Made by a program: the position numbers and the translations under genes. Source: Mesorhizobium wenxiniae (lineage in GTDB: Bacteria > Pseudomonadota > Alphaproteobacteria > Rhizobiales > Rhizobiaceae). From it: 64,000 nucleotides of DNA. The DNA lies in contig NZ_NPKH01000025.1 in the NCBI RefSeq assembly GCF_002284535.1, forward strand, positions 76,397 through 140,396, written 5' to 3'. Position 1 is the stretch's first letter; the number at the start of each line of letters is the position of its first letter. Positions 33,899 through 43,007 of this stretch are shown here, piece after piece. The notes beneath the pieces were generated by a model. That model was not told the origin of the DNA and searched no databases. It saw nothing but the letters and a program-made list of their open reading frames with translations.

Positions 33899-34996
33899 TT
33901 ACAGGCGGGTGCCGCTGGCAGCGTCGAACAGCGAAGCGCGCATCGGGTCAAAACCGATGCTCACCGTGTCGGCGTTGTTTGGCGTGCGCTCGGATGTCAC
34001 CCGCACGGTGAAATTCTGATTTGCGAGCTTCAGCCAGACCAGCGTGTCGGAACCCATGGGTTCGACGACCACGACATTTGCCGTGGCTGTGAACGGCCAT
34101 CCGGAGCCGCTGTTGAACGCGACATGCTCGGGCCGGATACCGAACACCGCCGCTCCCGGCACCGGCTCCTTTTCGAAAGCGTAGGTGGCAAGCGGGATCC
34201 GCACATCCTCGGCGGCGAAGTGCCAGTTGCCATCGTCCTTCTCGAGCCGGCCGTCGAGGAAATTCATCGCCGGCGAGCCGAGGAAGCCGGCGACGAAACG
34301 GTTGACCGGGCGATTGTAGATGGTCTGCGGGGCGTCGAGCTGCTGGATGACGCCGCCCTTCATCACCGCGATGCGGTCGGCCAGCGTCATCGCCTCGATC
34401 TGGTCGTGGGTGACATAGATCATGGTGTTCTGCAGCTTGCTGTGCAGCAGTTTGATTTCGACACGCAGCTCGGCGCGCAGCTTGGCGTCGAGATTGGAGA
34501 GCGGCTCATCGAACAGGAAGACGTCGACGTCGCGCACCAGCGCCCGCCCGATCGCCACACGCTGGCGCTGGCCGCCCGAAAGCGCCGACGGCTTGCGTTG
34601 CAGCAATGGCTCGATCTGCAGGATCTCGGCGGCCCGCGCGATGCGCCTGGCGATCTCGTCCTTGGGAATGCCGGCGACGCGCAGCCCGAAGGACAGGTTC
34701 TTCTCCACCGTCATCTGCGGGTAGAGCGCGTAGGACTGGAACACCATGCCGATGCCACGGTCCTTGGGCTCCTCCCAGGTGACGTTCTTGCCCTTGATGA
34801 AGATGCGGCCGTCCGAAACGTCGAGCAGGCCGGCGATGCAGTTGAGCAAGGTCGACTTGCCGCAGCCGGACGGCCCGAGCAGCACGATGAACTCGCCCTC
34901 GGCGACATCGATGTTGAGGGTTTCCAGCACCGAAATTGCGCCGAAATTCAGCGACAGGTCCTGGATCGAAACGCTGGGATTTTCGAGTCGTGTCAT
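33899..34996 (-). CDS. sugar ABC transporter ATP-binding protein (MalK/UgpC type)
   Basis: 365 residues. Walker A is LLGPSGCGKSTLLNCIAGLL, the signature is LSGGQRQRVAIGRALVRD, Walker B is VFLFDEPLSNLD, and the switch His lies in IYVTHDQIEAM. A C-terminal TOBE/OB regulatory domain begins near residue 240. It energises uptake through the two permeases encoded upstream. Three in-frame ATGs (35002, 34999, 34996) overlap the permease stop. The AAAGGA spacing favours 34996. Confidence 0.93.
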   Translation of the reverse strand: MTRLENPSVSIQDLSLNFGAISVLETLNIDVAEGEFIVLLGPSGCGKSTLLNCIAGLLDVSDGRIFIKGKNVTWEEPKDRGIGMVFQSYALYPQMTVEKNLSFGLRVAGIPKDEIARRIARAAEILQIEPLLQRKPSALSGGQRQRVAIGRALVRDVDVFLFDEPLSNLDAKLRAELRVEIKLLHSKLQNTMIYVTHDQIEAMTLADRIAVMKGGVIQQLDAPQTIYNRPVNRFVAGFLGSPAMNFLDGRLEKDDGNWHFAAEDVRIPLATYAFEKEPVPGAAVFGIRPEHVAFNSGSGWPFTATANVVVVEPMGSDTLVWLKLANQNFTVRVTSERTPNNADTVSIGFDPMRASLFDAASGTRL

Positions 34997-34998
34997 CA

Positions 34999-35934
34999 TC
35001 ATCCTTTCACCGCGCCGGCGGCGATGCCACGCACGAAAAGCTTGCCGGAAATGAAGTAGACGACGAGCGGTACGAGGCCGGTCAGGATGGTGGCGGCCAT
35101 ATTGACGTTGTATTCCTTCACGCCTTGCACCGAGTTGACGATGTTGTTGAGCTGCACCGTCATCGGATAGGTGTCGGGGCGGGTGTAGACGACGCCGAAC
35201 AGGAAGTCGTTCCAGATGCCGGTCACCTGCAGGATGATGGCGACGACGAAGATCGGCAGCGACATCGGCAGCATGATGCGGAAATAGATGCCCCAGAAGC
35301 CGGCGCCGTCGACGCGCGCCGCGCGGAACAGTTCCTCCGGCATCGAAGAGAAGTAATTGCGGAACAACAGCGTCAGGATCGGCATGCCGAAAATGGAATG
35401 GACGATCACCAGGCCGCTCAGGCTGCCGTAGAGGCCGATCTCGCGCAGGATGATGACGATCGGATAGATCATCACCTGATAGGGGATGAAGGCGCCGACG
35501 ATCAGGATGACGAAGAAAGTATCGGCGCCCTTGAAGCGCCAGTTGGCAAGCGCGTAGCCGTTCACCGATGCGATGGCGATCGACAGGACGACCGACGGAA
35601 CGGTGATGCGCACCGAGTTCCAGAAGCCGCGCGAGAGCCCGTCGCAGTTGAGGCCGGTGCAGGCGCTGGACCAGGCCTTCACCCAAGGCTCGAAGGTGAT
35701 CTCGAGCGGCGGCGAGAAGATGTTGCCGAGGCGTATCTCCGGCATGCCCTTGAGCGAGGTCACCACCATCACATAGAGCGGCAGCAGATAATACAGCGCC
35801 ACCACGATGAGCGTGCCGTAGAGGAATATGTTGCGGCGCGAGAACACATGCCGCGGCTTGGGCCCTCGCGGCCCGGATGCGTCAAGCCCGATAGAGCCCG
35901 TAGCGGCAGGCAGGGGAACGGCAAGGTCAGCCAC
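34999..35934 (-). CDS. carbohydrate ABC transporter permease (MalG type)
   Basis: 311 residues with six membrane helices. The EAA loop is seen as EELFRAARVDGAGFWGIYFR, the contact site for the ATPase. The start is GTG at 35934, overlapping the stop of the preceding permease by 8 nt, so the two permeases are translationally coupled. A predicted extracytoplasmic loop after the first helix contains a C-x5-C motif (CTGLNCDG region). It is part of the CUT1-type sugar importer of this operon. Confidence 0.92.
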   Translation of the reverse strand: MADLAVPLPAATGSIGLDASGPRGPKPRHVFSRRNIFLYGTLIVVALYYLLPLYVMVVTSLKGMPEIRLGNIFSPPLEITFEPWVKAWSSACTGLNCDGLSRGFWNSVRITVPSVVLSIAIASVNGYALANWRFKGADTFFVILIVGAFIPYQVMIYPIVIILREIGLYGSLSGLVIVHSIFGMPILTLLFRNYFSSMPEELFRAARVDGAGFWGIYFRIMLPMSLPIFVVAIILQVTGIWNDFLFGVVYTRPDTYPMTVQLNNIVNSVQGVKEYNVNMAATILTGLVPLVVYFISGKLFVRGIAAGAVKG

Positions 35935-36826
35935 GCTTCTTGCCTCCGAATTCGAGATAGGCCCAGGGAACGATGACGACCACCACCGACAGCAGCATCA
36001 TGGTCGAGGCAGCAAAACCCTGGCCGAGGTTCTGGGCGAAAAACATGTAGTCATAGACATATTTGGCCGGCACTTCGGAGGCGATGCCGGGACCGCCGCT
36101 GGTCTGCGCGACAACCAGGTCATAGACCTTGACGATGCCGGCGGCGATGATGACGAGCGAGGTGATGAAGACCGGTCGCATCATCGGGATGATGATGAAG
36201 AGATAGGTCTTCAACGTGGGTATCCCATCCACCCGCGCGGCCTTCCAGATATCCTCGTCGATGCCGCGCAGGCCCGCCAGCATCAGGCACATGATGAGCC
36301 CGGTGCCTTGCCAAAGCGCGGCGATCAATATGCCGTAGATGACGATGTTGGAATTGTAGAGCGGATCGAAATTGAAGCTTTCCCAGCCCAGGCCGCGCAC
36401 CACCCCCTGGATTCCGAACTCCGGGTTGAGCAGCCATTGCCAGACAAGACCGGTGACGATGAAGGAAAGCGCGAAGGGGTAGAGGAAGATAGTGCGGAAC
36501 GTGTCTTCGAAGCGGATCTTCTGATCGAGCAACGCCGCCAGCATGAAGCCGATGACGAGAGAGAACACCAGCGACAGCACGCCGTAGACCAGGAGGTTCT
36601 CAACCGAGACCAGCCAACGCGGCGTCGACCACAGCCGATAATACTGATCGAGCCCGACGAAGTTCAGCCGCGGCAGGAGCTTCGAATTGGTGAAGGAATA
36701 GAGCACCGTCCACGCGCTGCCGCCGACGAAGATCACCAGTGCGGTGAGGACCATCGGAATAGAGGCGACCTTGGCGTTGAGGTTGCGGAAGAGTTGATTG
36801 GGGCGTTCGCTCTTGCTCATCTGCAC
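35927..36826 (-). CDS. sugar ABC transporter permease (MalF type)
   Basis: 299 residues with six membrane helices. The EAA loop is DEDIWKAARVDGIPTLKTYL, in the normal position between helices 4 and 5. It pairs with the MalG-type permease to form the channel. The gene follows the substrate-binding protein gene after 82 bp, which hold a strong hairpin (36861-36891) likely to limit read-through or protect the upstream mRNA. Confidence 0.92.
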   Translation of the reverse strand: MQMSKSERPNQLFRNLNAKVASIPMVLTALVIFVGGSAWTVLYSFTNSKLLPRLNFVGLDQYYRLWSTPRWLVSVENLLVYGVLSLVFSLVIGFMLAALLDQKIRFEDTFRTIFLYPFALSFIVTGLVWQWLLNPEFGIQGVVRGLGWESFNFDPLYNSNIVIYGILIAALWQGTGLIMCLMLAGLRGIDEDIWKAARVDGIPTLKTYLFIIIPMMRPVFITSLVIIAAGIVKVYDLVVAQTSGGPGIASEVPAKYVYDYMFFAQNLGQGFAASTMMLLSVVVVIVPWAYLEFGGKKRG

Positions 36827-36860
36827 AGCCGTCGGGTAAGGGCGGAAGACTTGACCCGGA

Positions 36861-36891
36861 GCTCCCGGCCCCGCGGTCGCGGGCCGGGAGC
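36861..36891 (-). terminator. stem-loop between the substrate-binding protein and permease genes
   Basis: GCTCCCGGCCC pairs with GGGCCGGGAGC (11 bp, perfect) around a 9-nt loop. No T run follows, so it is more likely a transcript-stabilising or attenuating structure than a full terminator. It would raise the amount of binding protein relative to the membrane subunits. Confidence 0.6.
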
Positions 36892-36908
36892 GAGCGGTTC
36901 GTCGACCG

Positions 36909-38147
36909 TCAGTCCGCTGAGGCGACGATGTCGGCGAAGCGCTTCTGTGCCTCTTCCACGGTCATGTCAGGCTTGGCGAAGAACTCGGAGAAAAGGTCCT
37001 CCTTCTGCTTTTGGGTGTCCTGTGACAGCAGCTGGTCCGTCCAGGGCATGACGCTGCCCTTGGCCAGGATGTCGAGCCCTTTCTTCATGCAGTCGTTCGC
37101 CGCCTTGAGGTCGATATCGCCGCGCACCGGCAGCGAACCCTTCTTGAGGTTGAAGGCGACCTGCGTCTTGGGATCGAGCAGCGCTTCGGCCAGCGCTTCC
37201 TGCGCCTTGGACTTTTCAGCGTCCTGCAGCAGCGGGAAGTAGAAGGCATCGCCCCCGGTGGCGATGACCTCGTTCAGGCCAAGACCGGGAAGACACGTAT
37301 AGTCCTTTCCGGCGGTCTGGCCGGCAACCTGGAACTCGCCCTGCGCCCAGTCGCCCATGATCTGGCCGCCGGCCTTGCCGGAGATGACGAGATTGGTGGC
37401 CTGGTTCCAGTCCTGCACATTGGTGTTCTTCGCCATCTTGCGGGCATCGTCCGCGGCCTTGAATACCTTGGCGACCTCGGGTCCGGCGGCGAATTCCGCG
37501 TCCTTGTCGCGATAGACCTTCAAGAAAGTGTCCGTGCCGCCGACCGCCGTAAGCAGCACGTCGAAAGCCCCGGAGGATTGCCAGGGCTGCCCGCCGACCG
37601 CCAGCGGTATGATGCCTGCCTTCTCCAGCGCAGGGGCGGCTGCAACATACTCATTCCAATTCTTCGGTACCGGCACACCGGCCTTTTCGAAGGCCGCGTT
37701 CGACAGCCACAGCCACTGCCATGAGTGAATGTTGACCGGCACGCAATAGATCTTGCCGTCTAGGGTACAGCCGTCGAGCAGGCTCTTCGGCTGTACGATT
37801 TCCGCCCACTTGTCCCTGGCGGCGAGATCGGTCAAGTCGCGCATCAGACCGGCCTGCACCAGTTCTTCCGCTTGCCGGCCGTGGTTGAATTGGGTGGCGC
37901 CCATAGGGTCGCCGCCAGTGATGCGGCTGATCATGATCGGCCGCGCCGTGCCGCCGGAACCGGCGATAGCGCCGTCGACCCAATGATTGCCTGTCGCGTC
38001 GAACGCCTTGGCGAATTCGGCGACCGCCGCCGCCTCGCCGCCCGAAGTCCACCAATGGGTGACTTCCAGATCCGTTGCTGCCGCCGGGCCGGCGAAAGGC
38101 AGCGCGGTTGTCACTGCCAACGCAGCGGTCATGAATTGGTATCGCAT
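36909..38147 (-). CDS. sugar ABC transporter substrate-binding protein (CUT1 family)
   Basis: 412 residues with a Sec signal peptide (MRYQFMTAALAVTTALPF...) probably cleaved after AAA before TDLEV. The mature protein has the family 1 extracellular solute-binding pattern: VTHWWTSGGEAAAVAEFAKA, then KIYCVPVNIHSWQWLWLSN and GGDAFYFPLLQDAEKSKA. The trio of Trp residues in the WQWLW segment is typical of glycoside-binding sites. ATG 38147 has GGGAGGAGCC upstream. An operator-like palindrome lies 19 bp before the start. The ligand is unknown; a glucoside or disaccharide is plausible. Confidence 0.9.
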   Translation of the reverse strand: MRYQFMTAALAVTTALPFAGPAAATDLEVTHWWTSGGEAAAVAEFAKAFDATGNHWVDGAIAGSGGTARPIMISRITGGDPMGATQFNHGRQAEELVQAGLMRDLTDLAARDKWAEIVQPKSLLDGCTLDGKIYCVPVNIHSWQWLWLSNAAFEKAGVPVPKNWNEYVAAAPALEKAGIIPLAVGGQPWQSSGAFDVLLTAVGGTDTFLKVYRDKDAEFAAGPEVAKVFKAADDARKMAKNTNVQDWNQATNLVISGKAGGQIMGDWAQGEFQVAGQTAGKDYTCLPGLGLNEVIATGGDAFYFPLLQDAEKSKAQEALAEALLDPKTQVAFNLKKGSLPVRGDIDLKAANDCMKKGLDILAKGSVMPWTDQLLSQDTQKQKEDLFSEFFAKPDMTVEEAQKRFADIVASAD

Positions 38148-38165
38148 TTCGGCTCCTCCCAGAAT

Positions 38166-38179
38166 CTGAAACGTTACAG
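38166..38179. promoter_or_regulatory. LacI-type operator candidate before the sugar operon
   Basis: CTGAAACGTTACAG is centred on AACGTT and extends outward as AAT...ATT to 20 bp, with a single mismatched pair. The identical sequence in inverted orientation occurs at 38443-38456 before lacI. The central CG and the overall palindrome are typical of LacI/GalR operators. It lies 19 bp upstream of the substrate-binding protein start, so binding there should block transcription. Confidence 0.75.
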
Positions 38180-38442
38180 ATTTTCGATACGGCAATTGCT
38201 TGGGGTGCGCAACCCCGGAATAGGAACCGGTCCCAATATTTTTTTGAGGCGCGAACAAATTCTGTTAGCTGCTGCACTGCAACAGGTAGGTTGAGCTGCA
38301 ATAATGGTGTCGCACGCATGAAATTAGGCGTATCCTGTTGCGCGAGCACGTCATAGCCGACGTCCAGTGGCTTACGTCGAACAGAGCGTTGCTCCGTGCA
38401 AAGAACCTGCCCACCAACACCCGCGTGATGGCAAGTGACAAT

Positions 38443-38456
38443 CTGTAACGTTTCAG
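38443..38456. promoter_or_regulatory. LacI-type operator candidate before lacI
   Basis: CTGTAACGTTTCAG is the exact reverse complement of the site at 38166-38179. It lies 97 bp upstream of the lacI start and just before an AT-rich TATATAGAG stretch. The two sites, about 277 bp apart, could support autoregulation and looping by a tetrameric or dimeric regulator. Confidence 0.75.
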
Positions 38457-38552
38457 TATATAGAGTGTTGATCAGGCGGAGTCGTGGGCGAGCCGCAATC
38501 CGCCGATTGCCGGCCTGCACGGCAACTGCTATGCGCCTGACGGGCGGGATGA

Positions 38553-39599
38553 ATGGACAGACAACAGACGGAAAAGGACGACGAGGCGTCGGGACAAGGC
38601 CGGCCGACGCTGAAGACGCTTGCCTTCATGACCGGGCTGGGCGTCACCACCGTATCGCGGGCGCTGAAGGACGCGCCCGAGATCGGCGCCGAGACTAGGC
38701 GGCGCGTCCAGCTCGTCGCCAAACAGATCGGCTATCGCCCCAATCGTGCCGGTGTGCGCCTGCGGACCGGCAAGACCAACGTCATCAGTCTCGTGCTCAA
38801 CACCGAGCGCGAGATCATGAGCTTTGTCTCTGATATCATCTACGGCGTCTCGGAAGTCATCGCCGACACACCTTATCACCTGATCGTCACGCCTTATTCA
38901 CGCTCGCAGGATCCTCTGGACCCGATACGTTATCTGGTGGAAACCGGCTCCGCCGACGGCGTCATCATTTCGCGCACTCAGCCGAATGACCCCAGGGCCC
39001 GTTACATGCTGGAGCGTGGTATCCCCTTTGCCACGCATGGCCGCACCGATATGGGGCTGATCCACCCCTACCATGATTTCGACAACTACGCATTCGCGGC
39101 CGAGGCTGTACGCCATCTGGCCGGCATCGGCCGCCGCCGGCTGGCTCTGCTGGCGCCTCCGGTCGAGCTGACCTACCACAGTCATACGCTGAACGGCTTC
39201 ACCGATGCGCTGAGCGATGTCGGCGCCAGCGAAATCCCGTTCAACACCGTTTCGATCGACCATTCAATCGAGCAGATCAGAATGAGGACCGCACAGCTGA
39301 TGCGCCGCGAGGCCAGGCCCGACGGTTTCGTCAGCAGTGCCGCCGCCGCTACCCTCGCCATCGTCGCCGGCATCGAGGACGCCGGCCTCAAGCTCGGCCG
39401 GGACGTCGACGTGGTGTCCAAGCAGTCGTCCGACCTGCTCCACCTGTTCCGTAGGGAATTGCTGGTGGTCAACGAGAACTTCCGGCTGGCCGGCGCCGAG
39501 CTCGCCCGCTCAGTGTTGGGCTGGATCGGCGGCGCAGCACCTGGCTCCTTGCAGAGCCTGAGCATGCCGACCGAGGTTCTGGCCTATCGCCGCGACTAG
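38553..39599 (+). CDS. LacI-family transcriptional regulator
   Basis: 348 residues. The N-terminal helix-turn-helix and hinge are TLKTLAFMTGLGVTTVSRAL and VAKQIGYRPNRAGVRLRTGK, followed by the periplasmic-binding-protein-like sensor domain. ATG 38553 lies after GGGCGGGATG. It is divergent from the sugar ABC operon, and the 405-bp intergenic region holds two identical inverted operators, so it very likely represses that operon and itself. Its stop overlaps the stop of gnd on the other strand by 4 nt. Confidence 0.92.
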   Translation: MDRQQTEKDDEASGQGRPTLKTLAFMTGLGVTTVSRALKDAPEIGAETRRRVQLVAKQIGYRPNRAGVRLRTGKTNVISLVLNTEREIMSFVSDIIYGVSEVIADTPYHLIVTPYSRSQDPLDPIRYLVETGSADGVIISRTQPNDPRARYMLERGIPFATHGRTDMGLIHPYHDFDNYAFAAEAVRHLAGIGRRRLALLAPPVELTYHSHTLNGFTDALSDVGASEIPFNTVSIDHSIEQIRMRTAQLMRREARPDGFVSSAAAATLAIVAGIEDAGLKLGRDVDVVSKQSSDLLHLFRRELLVVNENFRLAGAELARSVLGWIGGAAPGSLQSLSMPTEVLAYRRD

Positions 39600-41023
39600 C
39601 CTGCCGCTCCGCTCCCCCACGGGCCATGGAACGCGCCCTGCCCGTCGATACGCTCGAAGCCGTGCGCGCCGAAGAAATCGCGCTGCGCCTGGATCAGGTT
39701 CGAGGTGCCGCGGCCCTGGCGGTAGCTATCGAAATAGGCGAGCGCGGACGACAGCGCCGGCACCGGCGAGCCAGCCTCCGACGCTCTTGCCACGATGCGC
39801 CGGAGCGATGGATGCGCCTCCTGCATCATTGCGATGAAAGCCGGTGCCATCAGCAGATTGGTAGCCGCCCCACCCTTGCCGAAGGCTTCCGCTATCGTAT
39901 CCAGCAATTGCGAGCGGATGATGCAGCCGGCCCGCCAGATCTTGGCGATGGTCGGCATCGGCAGGTTCCAGTTGAATTCCTTTGAGGCGCCGCTCATCAC
40001 CGCGAAGCCTTGCGCATAGGCTGATATCTTGCCGGCGAACAGCGCCAGCTCGACATCGCCCAGAAGCGCGTCCTTGTCTCCGGAAATCTTGGTCACGCCG
40101 CCATTGCCATAGGCCTTTTCGGCGGCCAAGCGCTCGTCCTTGATCGATGACAGGACGCGCGCCGCCACCGCCGCCTCGATCGCGGTGGCCGGAATGCCGA
40201 GCTGCTGCGCCTCGATCACCGACCATTTGCCAGTGCCCTTCTGGCCGGCGCGGTCGAGGATGACGTCGACCACCGGCTTGCCTGTCTTCGGATCATCGGC
40301 GGCCAGCACCTTGGCGGTGATCTCGATCAGATAGGAGTTGAGCCGGCCCTTGTTCCAGCCGGCAAACATTTGTGCGATCTGCTTTGGCCCCATGCTTAAG
40401 CCGTCGCGCAAAATGCCGTAGATCTCGGCGATCATCTGCATGTCGGCATATTCGATGCCGTTATGGATGGTCTTGACGAAATGCCCGGCGCCATCGGTGC
40501 CAAGCCATGCCGCACAGGGCTCATCCCTGAACTTGGCCGAAATGGCGGTCAGCACCTTTTCGACGCGTTTCCACGACTGTTCCGTGCCGCCGACCATGAT
40601 CGACGGTCCATGGCGCGCCCCCTCCTCGCCGCCGGACACGCCCATGCCGATGAAGGTGAGACCCGAATCGGAAAGCTCGGAGAAGCGCCGCATCGTGTCG
40701 CGGAAATTGGCGTTGCCGGCATCGATGACGATGTCGTTGGCCGACAGCACGCCGCGCATTGCCGCGATCTGCTCGTCGACCGGCTTGCCGGCCAGCACCA
40801 TGATGATGATCGGCCGCGGCGGCCGGATGGCGGCGGCGAGTTCCTCCAGGCTGTAGCAGGGCACGACCATATCCCTGAGCGTCCCGGCATTCGCGACAAA
40901 GGCGTCGGTGCGTGCGGCGGTGCGGTTGAAAACGGCTATGCGGTGCCCCTTCTCGGCGATGTTGAGCGCCAGATTGGAGCCCATCGTGCCAAGGCCGATC
41001 AGGCCGATTTCGGCTTTGTCCAT
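39596..41023 (-). CDS. gnd: 6-phosphogluconate dehydrogenase, decarboxylating
   Basis: 475 residues. It converts 6-phosphogluconate to ribulose 5-phosphate and CO2. The NADP-binding motif is GLIGLGTMGSNLALNIAEKG; the substrate region includes GMGVSGGEEGARHGPSIMVGG and the catalytic Lys in GHFVKTIHNGIEYADMQ. The C-terminal helical domain (RAGCIIRSQLLDTI) is complete. Length is normal for the long bacterial form. It is convergent with lacI and shows no sign of belonging to the neighbouring sugar operon. Confidence 0.96.
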   Translation of the reverse strand: MDKAEIGLIGLGTMGSNLALNIAEKGHRIAVFNRTAARTDAFVANAGTLRDMVVPCYSLEELAAAIRPPRPIIIMVLAGKPVDEQIAAMRGVLSANDIVIDAGNANFRDTMRRFSELSDSGLTFIGMGVSGGEEGARHGPSIMVGGTEQSWKRVEKVLTAISAKFRDEPCAAWLGTDGAGHFVKTIHNGIEYADMQMIAEIYGILRDGLSMGPKQIAQMFAGWNKGRLNSYLIEITAKVLAADDPKTGKPVVDVILDRAGQKGTGKWSVIEAQQLGIPATAIEAAVAARVLSSIKDERLAAEKAYGNGGVTKISGDKDALLGDVELALFAGKISAYAQGFAVMSGASKEFNWNLPMPTIAKIWRAGCIIRSQLLDTIAEAFGKGGAATNLLMAPAFIAMMQEAHPSLRRIVARASEAGSPVPALSSALAYFDSYRQGRGTSNLIQAQRDFFGAHGFERIDGQGAFHGPWGSGAAG

Positions 41024-41167
41024 CGTTTCTTCCCTGCGTTGGATTTTTTGCCTGGCCGCGATTTGCGGCGATTATCATTCTGTCGGGATGCCATTCTTGC
41101 CGTGATGTTTGACGGGCCTTCGGGGCCGCGTCAACCGCCTCGCCGAATTGTGCTACAGTTGGGGCGT

Positions 41168-41322
41168 GTTGAGATTCAGGTCAGGCCGAGCCGGAGTCGA
41201 AGACGGGCGCGAAGCGACCAAACAGGTGGTTTCCGAGAACCGGAGCGGAGCGTACTTAAATACGTGAGCACCGGAAGCGCAGGATACCGCCATTTGCAGG
41301 CCGGCATCACCTGAATATCAGC
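41168..41322 (-). repeat. structured stem-loop element, copy 2
   Basis: It has the same ends and core as 12199-12328, with about 25 bp extra on the left (41192-41220). The 10-bp stem is 41225-41234 with 41282-41291. One C-G pair of copy 1 is T-A here, two positions use G-T/G-C alternatives, and one is a T-T mismatch. The element begins 3-4 nt after the stop codon of the copC-copD gene on the minus strand, mirroring copy 1 behind cysH. Confidence 0.85.
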
Positions 41323-41325
41323 ACG

Positions 41326-42951
41326 TCACTTCGGCCTGATCTCAATCGGCGCCTCTATCTTCACCATCTCGAAGTCCGAGACGAGAATATCGAGCCGTGC
41401 CGTCCATCGGCCGGGAACCGGGACGACGAGATCGTCGACGCGCCAGCTGCCGTCGCCTGGCTTTGTCGCCGCGCGCTTGATCGGCTCGATACCGGAGTCG
41501 GGTTTTGACAGCACCAGCGTCACTTGCTCAGCGTCGAGCGGGCCGAAATCCCCGGTCATGATGACGATCGAGGCGGCGACCGGCCCAACATGACCGGGCG
41601 TGATGCTGAGGTCGGCCATCGCTTTCGCCGTGTGGATATGCACCGACGCCGGCTGCGCCGCTGCGATCGCCAGGGCGCGAGGCGGCGGCGTGAAGCGCCA
41701 GCCGGCGGCAACGCCGAAGATCGCCAGAACGATCAGCATCTCAATGCCGATCGAGCGGACCAGCTTCTTTTGTACCTCCGTCTCTCCCGCTTCCGCCGGA
41801 CCGGTCAGCTTCCAGCGGTTGATGGCGGCCAGAGTGAACAGAAACAACAGCAACGCCAGCTTGACCAGCAGCAGCCGGCCATAGGCGGTCTCGAGCAAAG
41901 CTGCCGACGCCTGCACCTGGACGACAGCCAGCACGATGCCGGCGGCGGCAAGCACGGCCACGACAGGCAGGATCGCCTGGGAAAACCGGCGCAGGAAAGG
42001 CGCGGCTTCGACCGGCTTCCGCCGCATGGCGAGACCGAGCGGCGCCAGCGCCCCGGCCCAGAACGCGATTCCGGCGCCGTGCAGGAACACCATCGGCCGC
42101 GTCAGCCATTGCGGTTCGGCAGCACTTGCATGCCCGCTGGCGGCAAGGGCGGCGCCGACACCGGCCAGGCCGGCAAGGGCAAACAGCTTTGCGCCGCCGC
42201 GCGGCCCGACCAGCGACAGCAGGCCCAGCCCGAGCGCCACCAGCGCGACCAGCACCGTCCGGCCGAAGCTGGTGGCGAGCCCGGCCTTCCAGATGTCCGG
42301 CTGCGCCAGCCGGGCGAGCGGTGCACCGAGCGCGTCGAGTCCCTGCAAGCCGAGCGACAACGGCGCCGCGACGAGGCCGCACAGGATCGCGGCGATGACG
42401 ATGAGCTGGCCGGCACGCCCGCCTTGCGCCAGCCAGGCGATGGCAAAGGCGCCGCCGACGCCGAGAAACAGCCCGACGTAGAGGAAGACCTTGCCGACCC
42501 AGATCGCCGACCTCAGACCCCGGTCGACAGCTTCGGACACGGCCGGCGCAGCACCAGGCGCGCCGATGGAAAACAACACCGAGCCGCCGACCGGATGGCC
42601 ATCGGCGGAAATCACCCGCCAGCTCAGCACATGCGTGCCGGATCCGAGCCTGTGCGGATTATCGATGTTGACCGTCTGGGCGTTGAGCCGAAACGACGTC
42701 AGCGGAACCGGCGTCCCGTCAGGCCGCACCAAGGCCAGCACCAGCGGTGATACCGGCTCGCTGAAGGTCAGCGAGAACTGCGCGGGGCTCTGCGCCAGCA
42801 CGGCGCCGTCCGTCGGCTCGGTTGTGACCAGCGCCGCGTGGGCGAAGGCCTGACCTGGCGCGGCAATGGCGGCAAACAGCACGATCGCAGCCAGCAGGCA
42901 GATCGCACGGCCGGTTGTGCAGCCCGTTCGCAGGAGGGATGCAGCACTCAT
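41326..42951 (-). CDS. CopC-CopD fusion, copper import/resistance protein
   Basis: 541 residues. A Sec signal peptide ending GQAFA releases a mature N-terminal His (HAALVTTEP), the copper ligand of CopC domains; the CopC beta-barrel spans about 38-135, including HVLSWRVISADGHPVGGSV. Residues about 150-450 form eight membrane helices of the CopD/YcnJ type with conserved His residues (GHASAAEP, FLHGAGIAFWAGALAP). A further extracytoplasmic domain ends the protein. It probably moves copper across the inner membrane. It follows ycnI by 57 bp in the copper operon. Confidence 0.9.
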   Translation of the reverse strand: MSAASLLRTGCTTGRAICLLAAIVLFAAIAAPGQAFAHAALVTTEPTDGAVLAQSPAQFSLTFSEPVSPLVLALVRPDGTPVPLTSFRLNAQTVNIDNPHRLGSGTHVLSWRVISADGHPVGGSVLFSIGAPGAAPAVSEAVDRGLRSAIWVGKVFLYVGLFLGVGGAFAIAWLAQGGRAGQLIVIAAILCGLVAAPLSLGLQGLDALGAPLARLAQPDIWKAGLATSFGRTVLVALVALGLGLLSLVGPRGGAKLFALAGLAGVGAALAASGHASAAEPQWLTRPMVFLHGAGIAFWAGALAPLGLAMRRKPVEAAPFLRRFSQAILPVVAVLAAAGIVLAVVQVQASAALLETAYGRLLLVKLALLLFLFTLAAINRWKLTGPAEAGETEVQKKLVRSIGIEMLIVLAIFGVAAGWRFTPPPRALAIAAAQPASVHIHTAKAMADLSITPGHVGPVAASIVIMTGDFGPLDAEQVTLVLSKPDSGIEPIKRAATKPGDGSWRVDDLVVPVPGRWTARLDILVSDFEMVKIEAPIEIRPK

Positions 42952-43007
42952 GTCACGGCCACAAAAACAGCGACGCGCTCTTTCGAACAAAGCGCGCCGC
43001 CAAAAGA

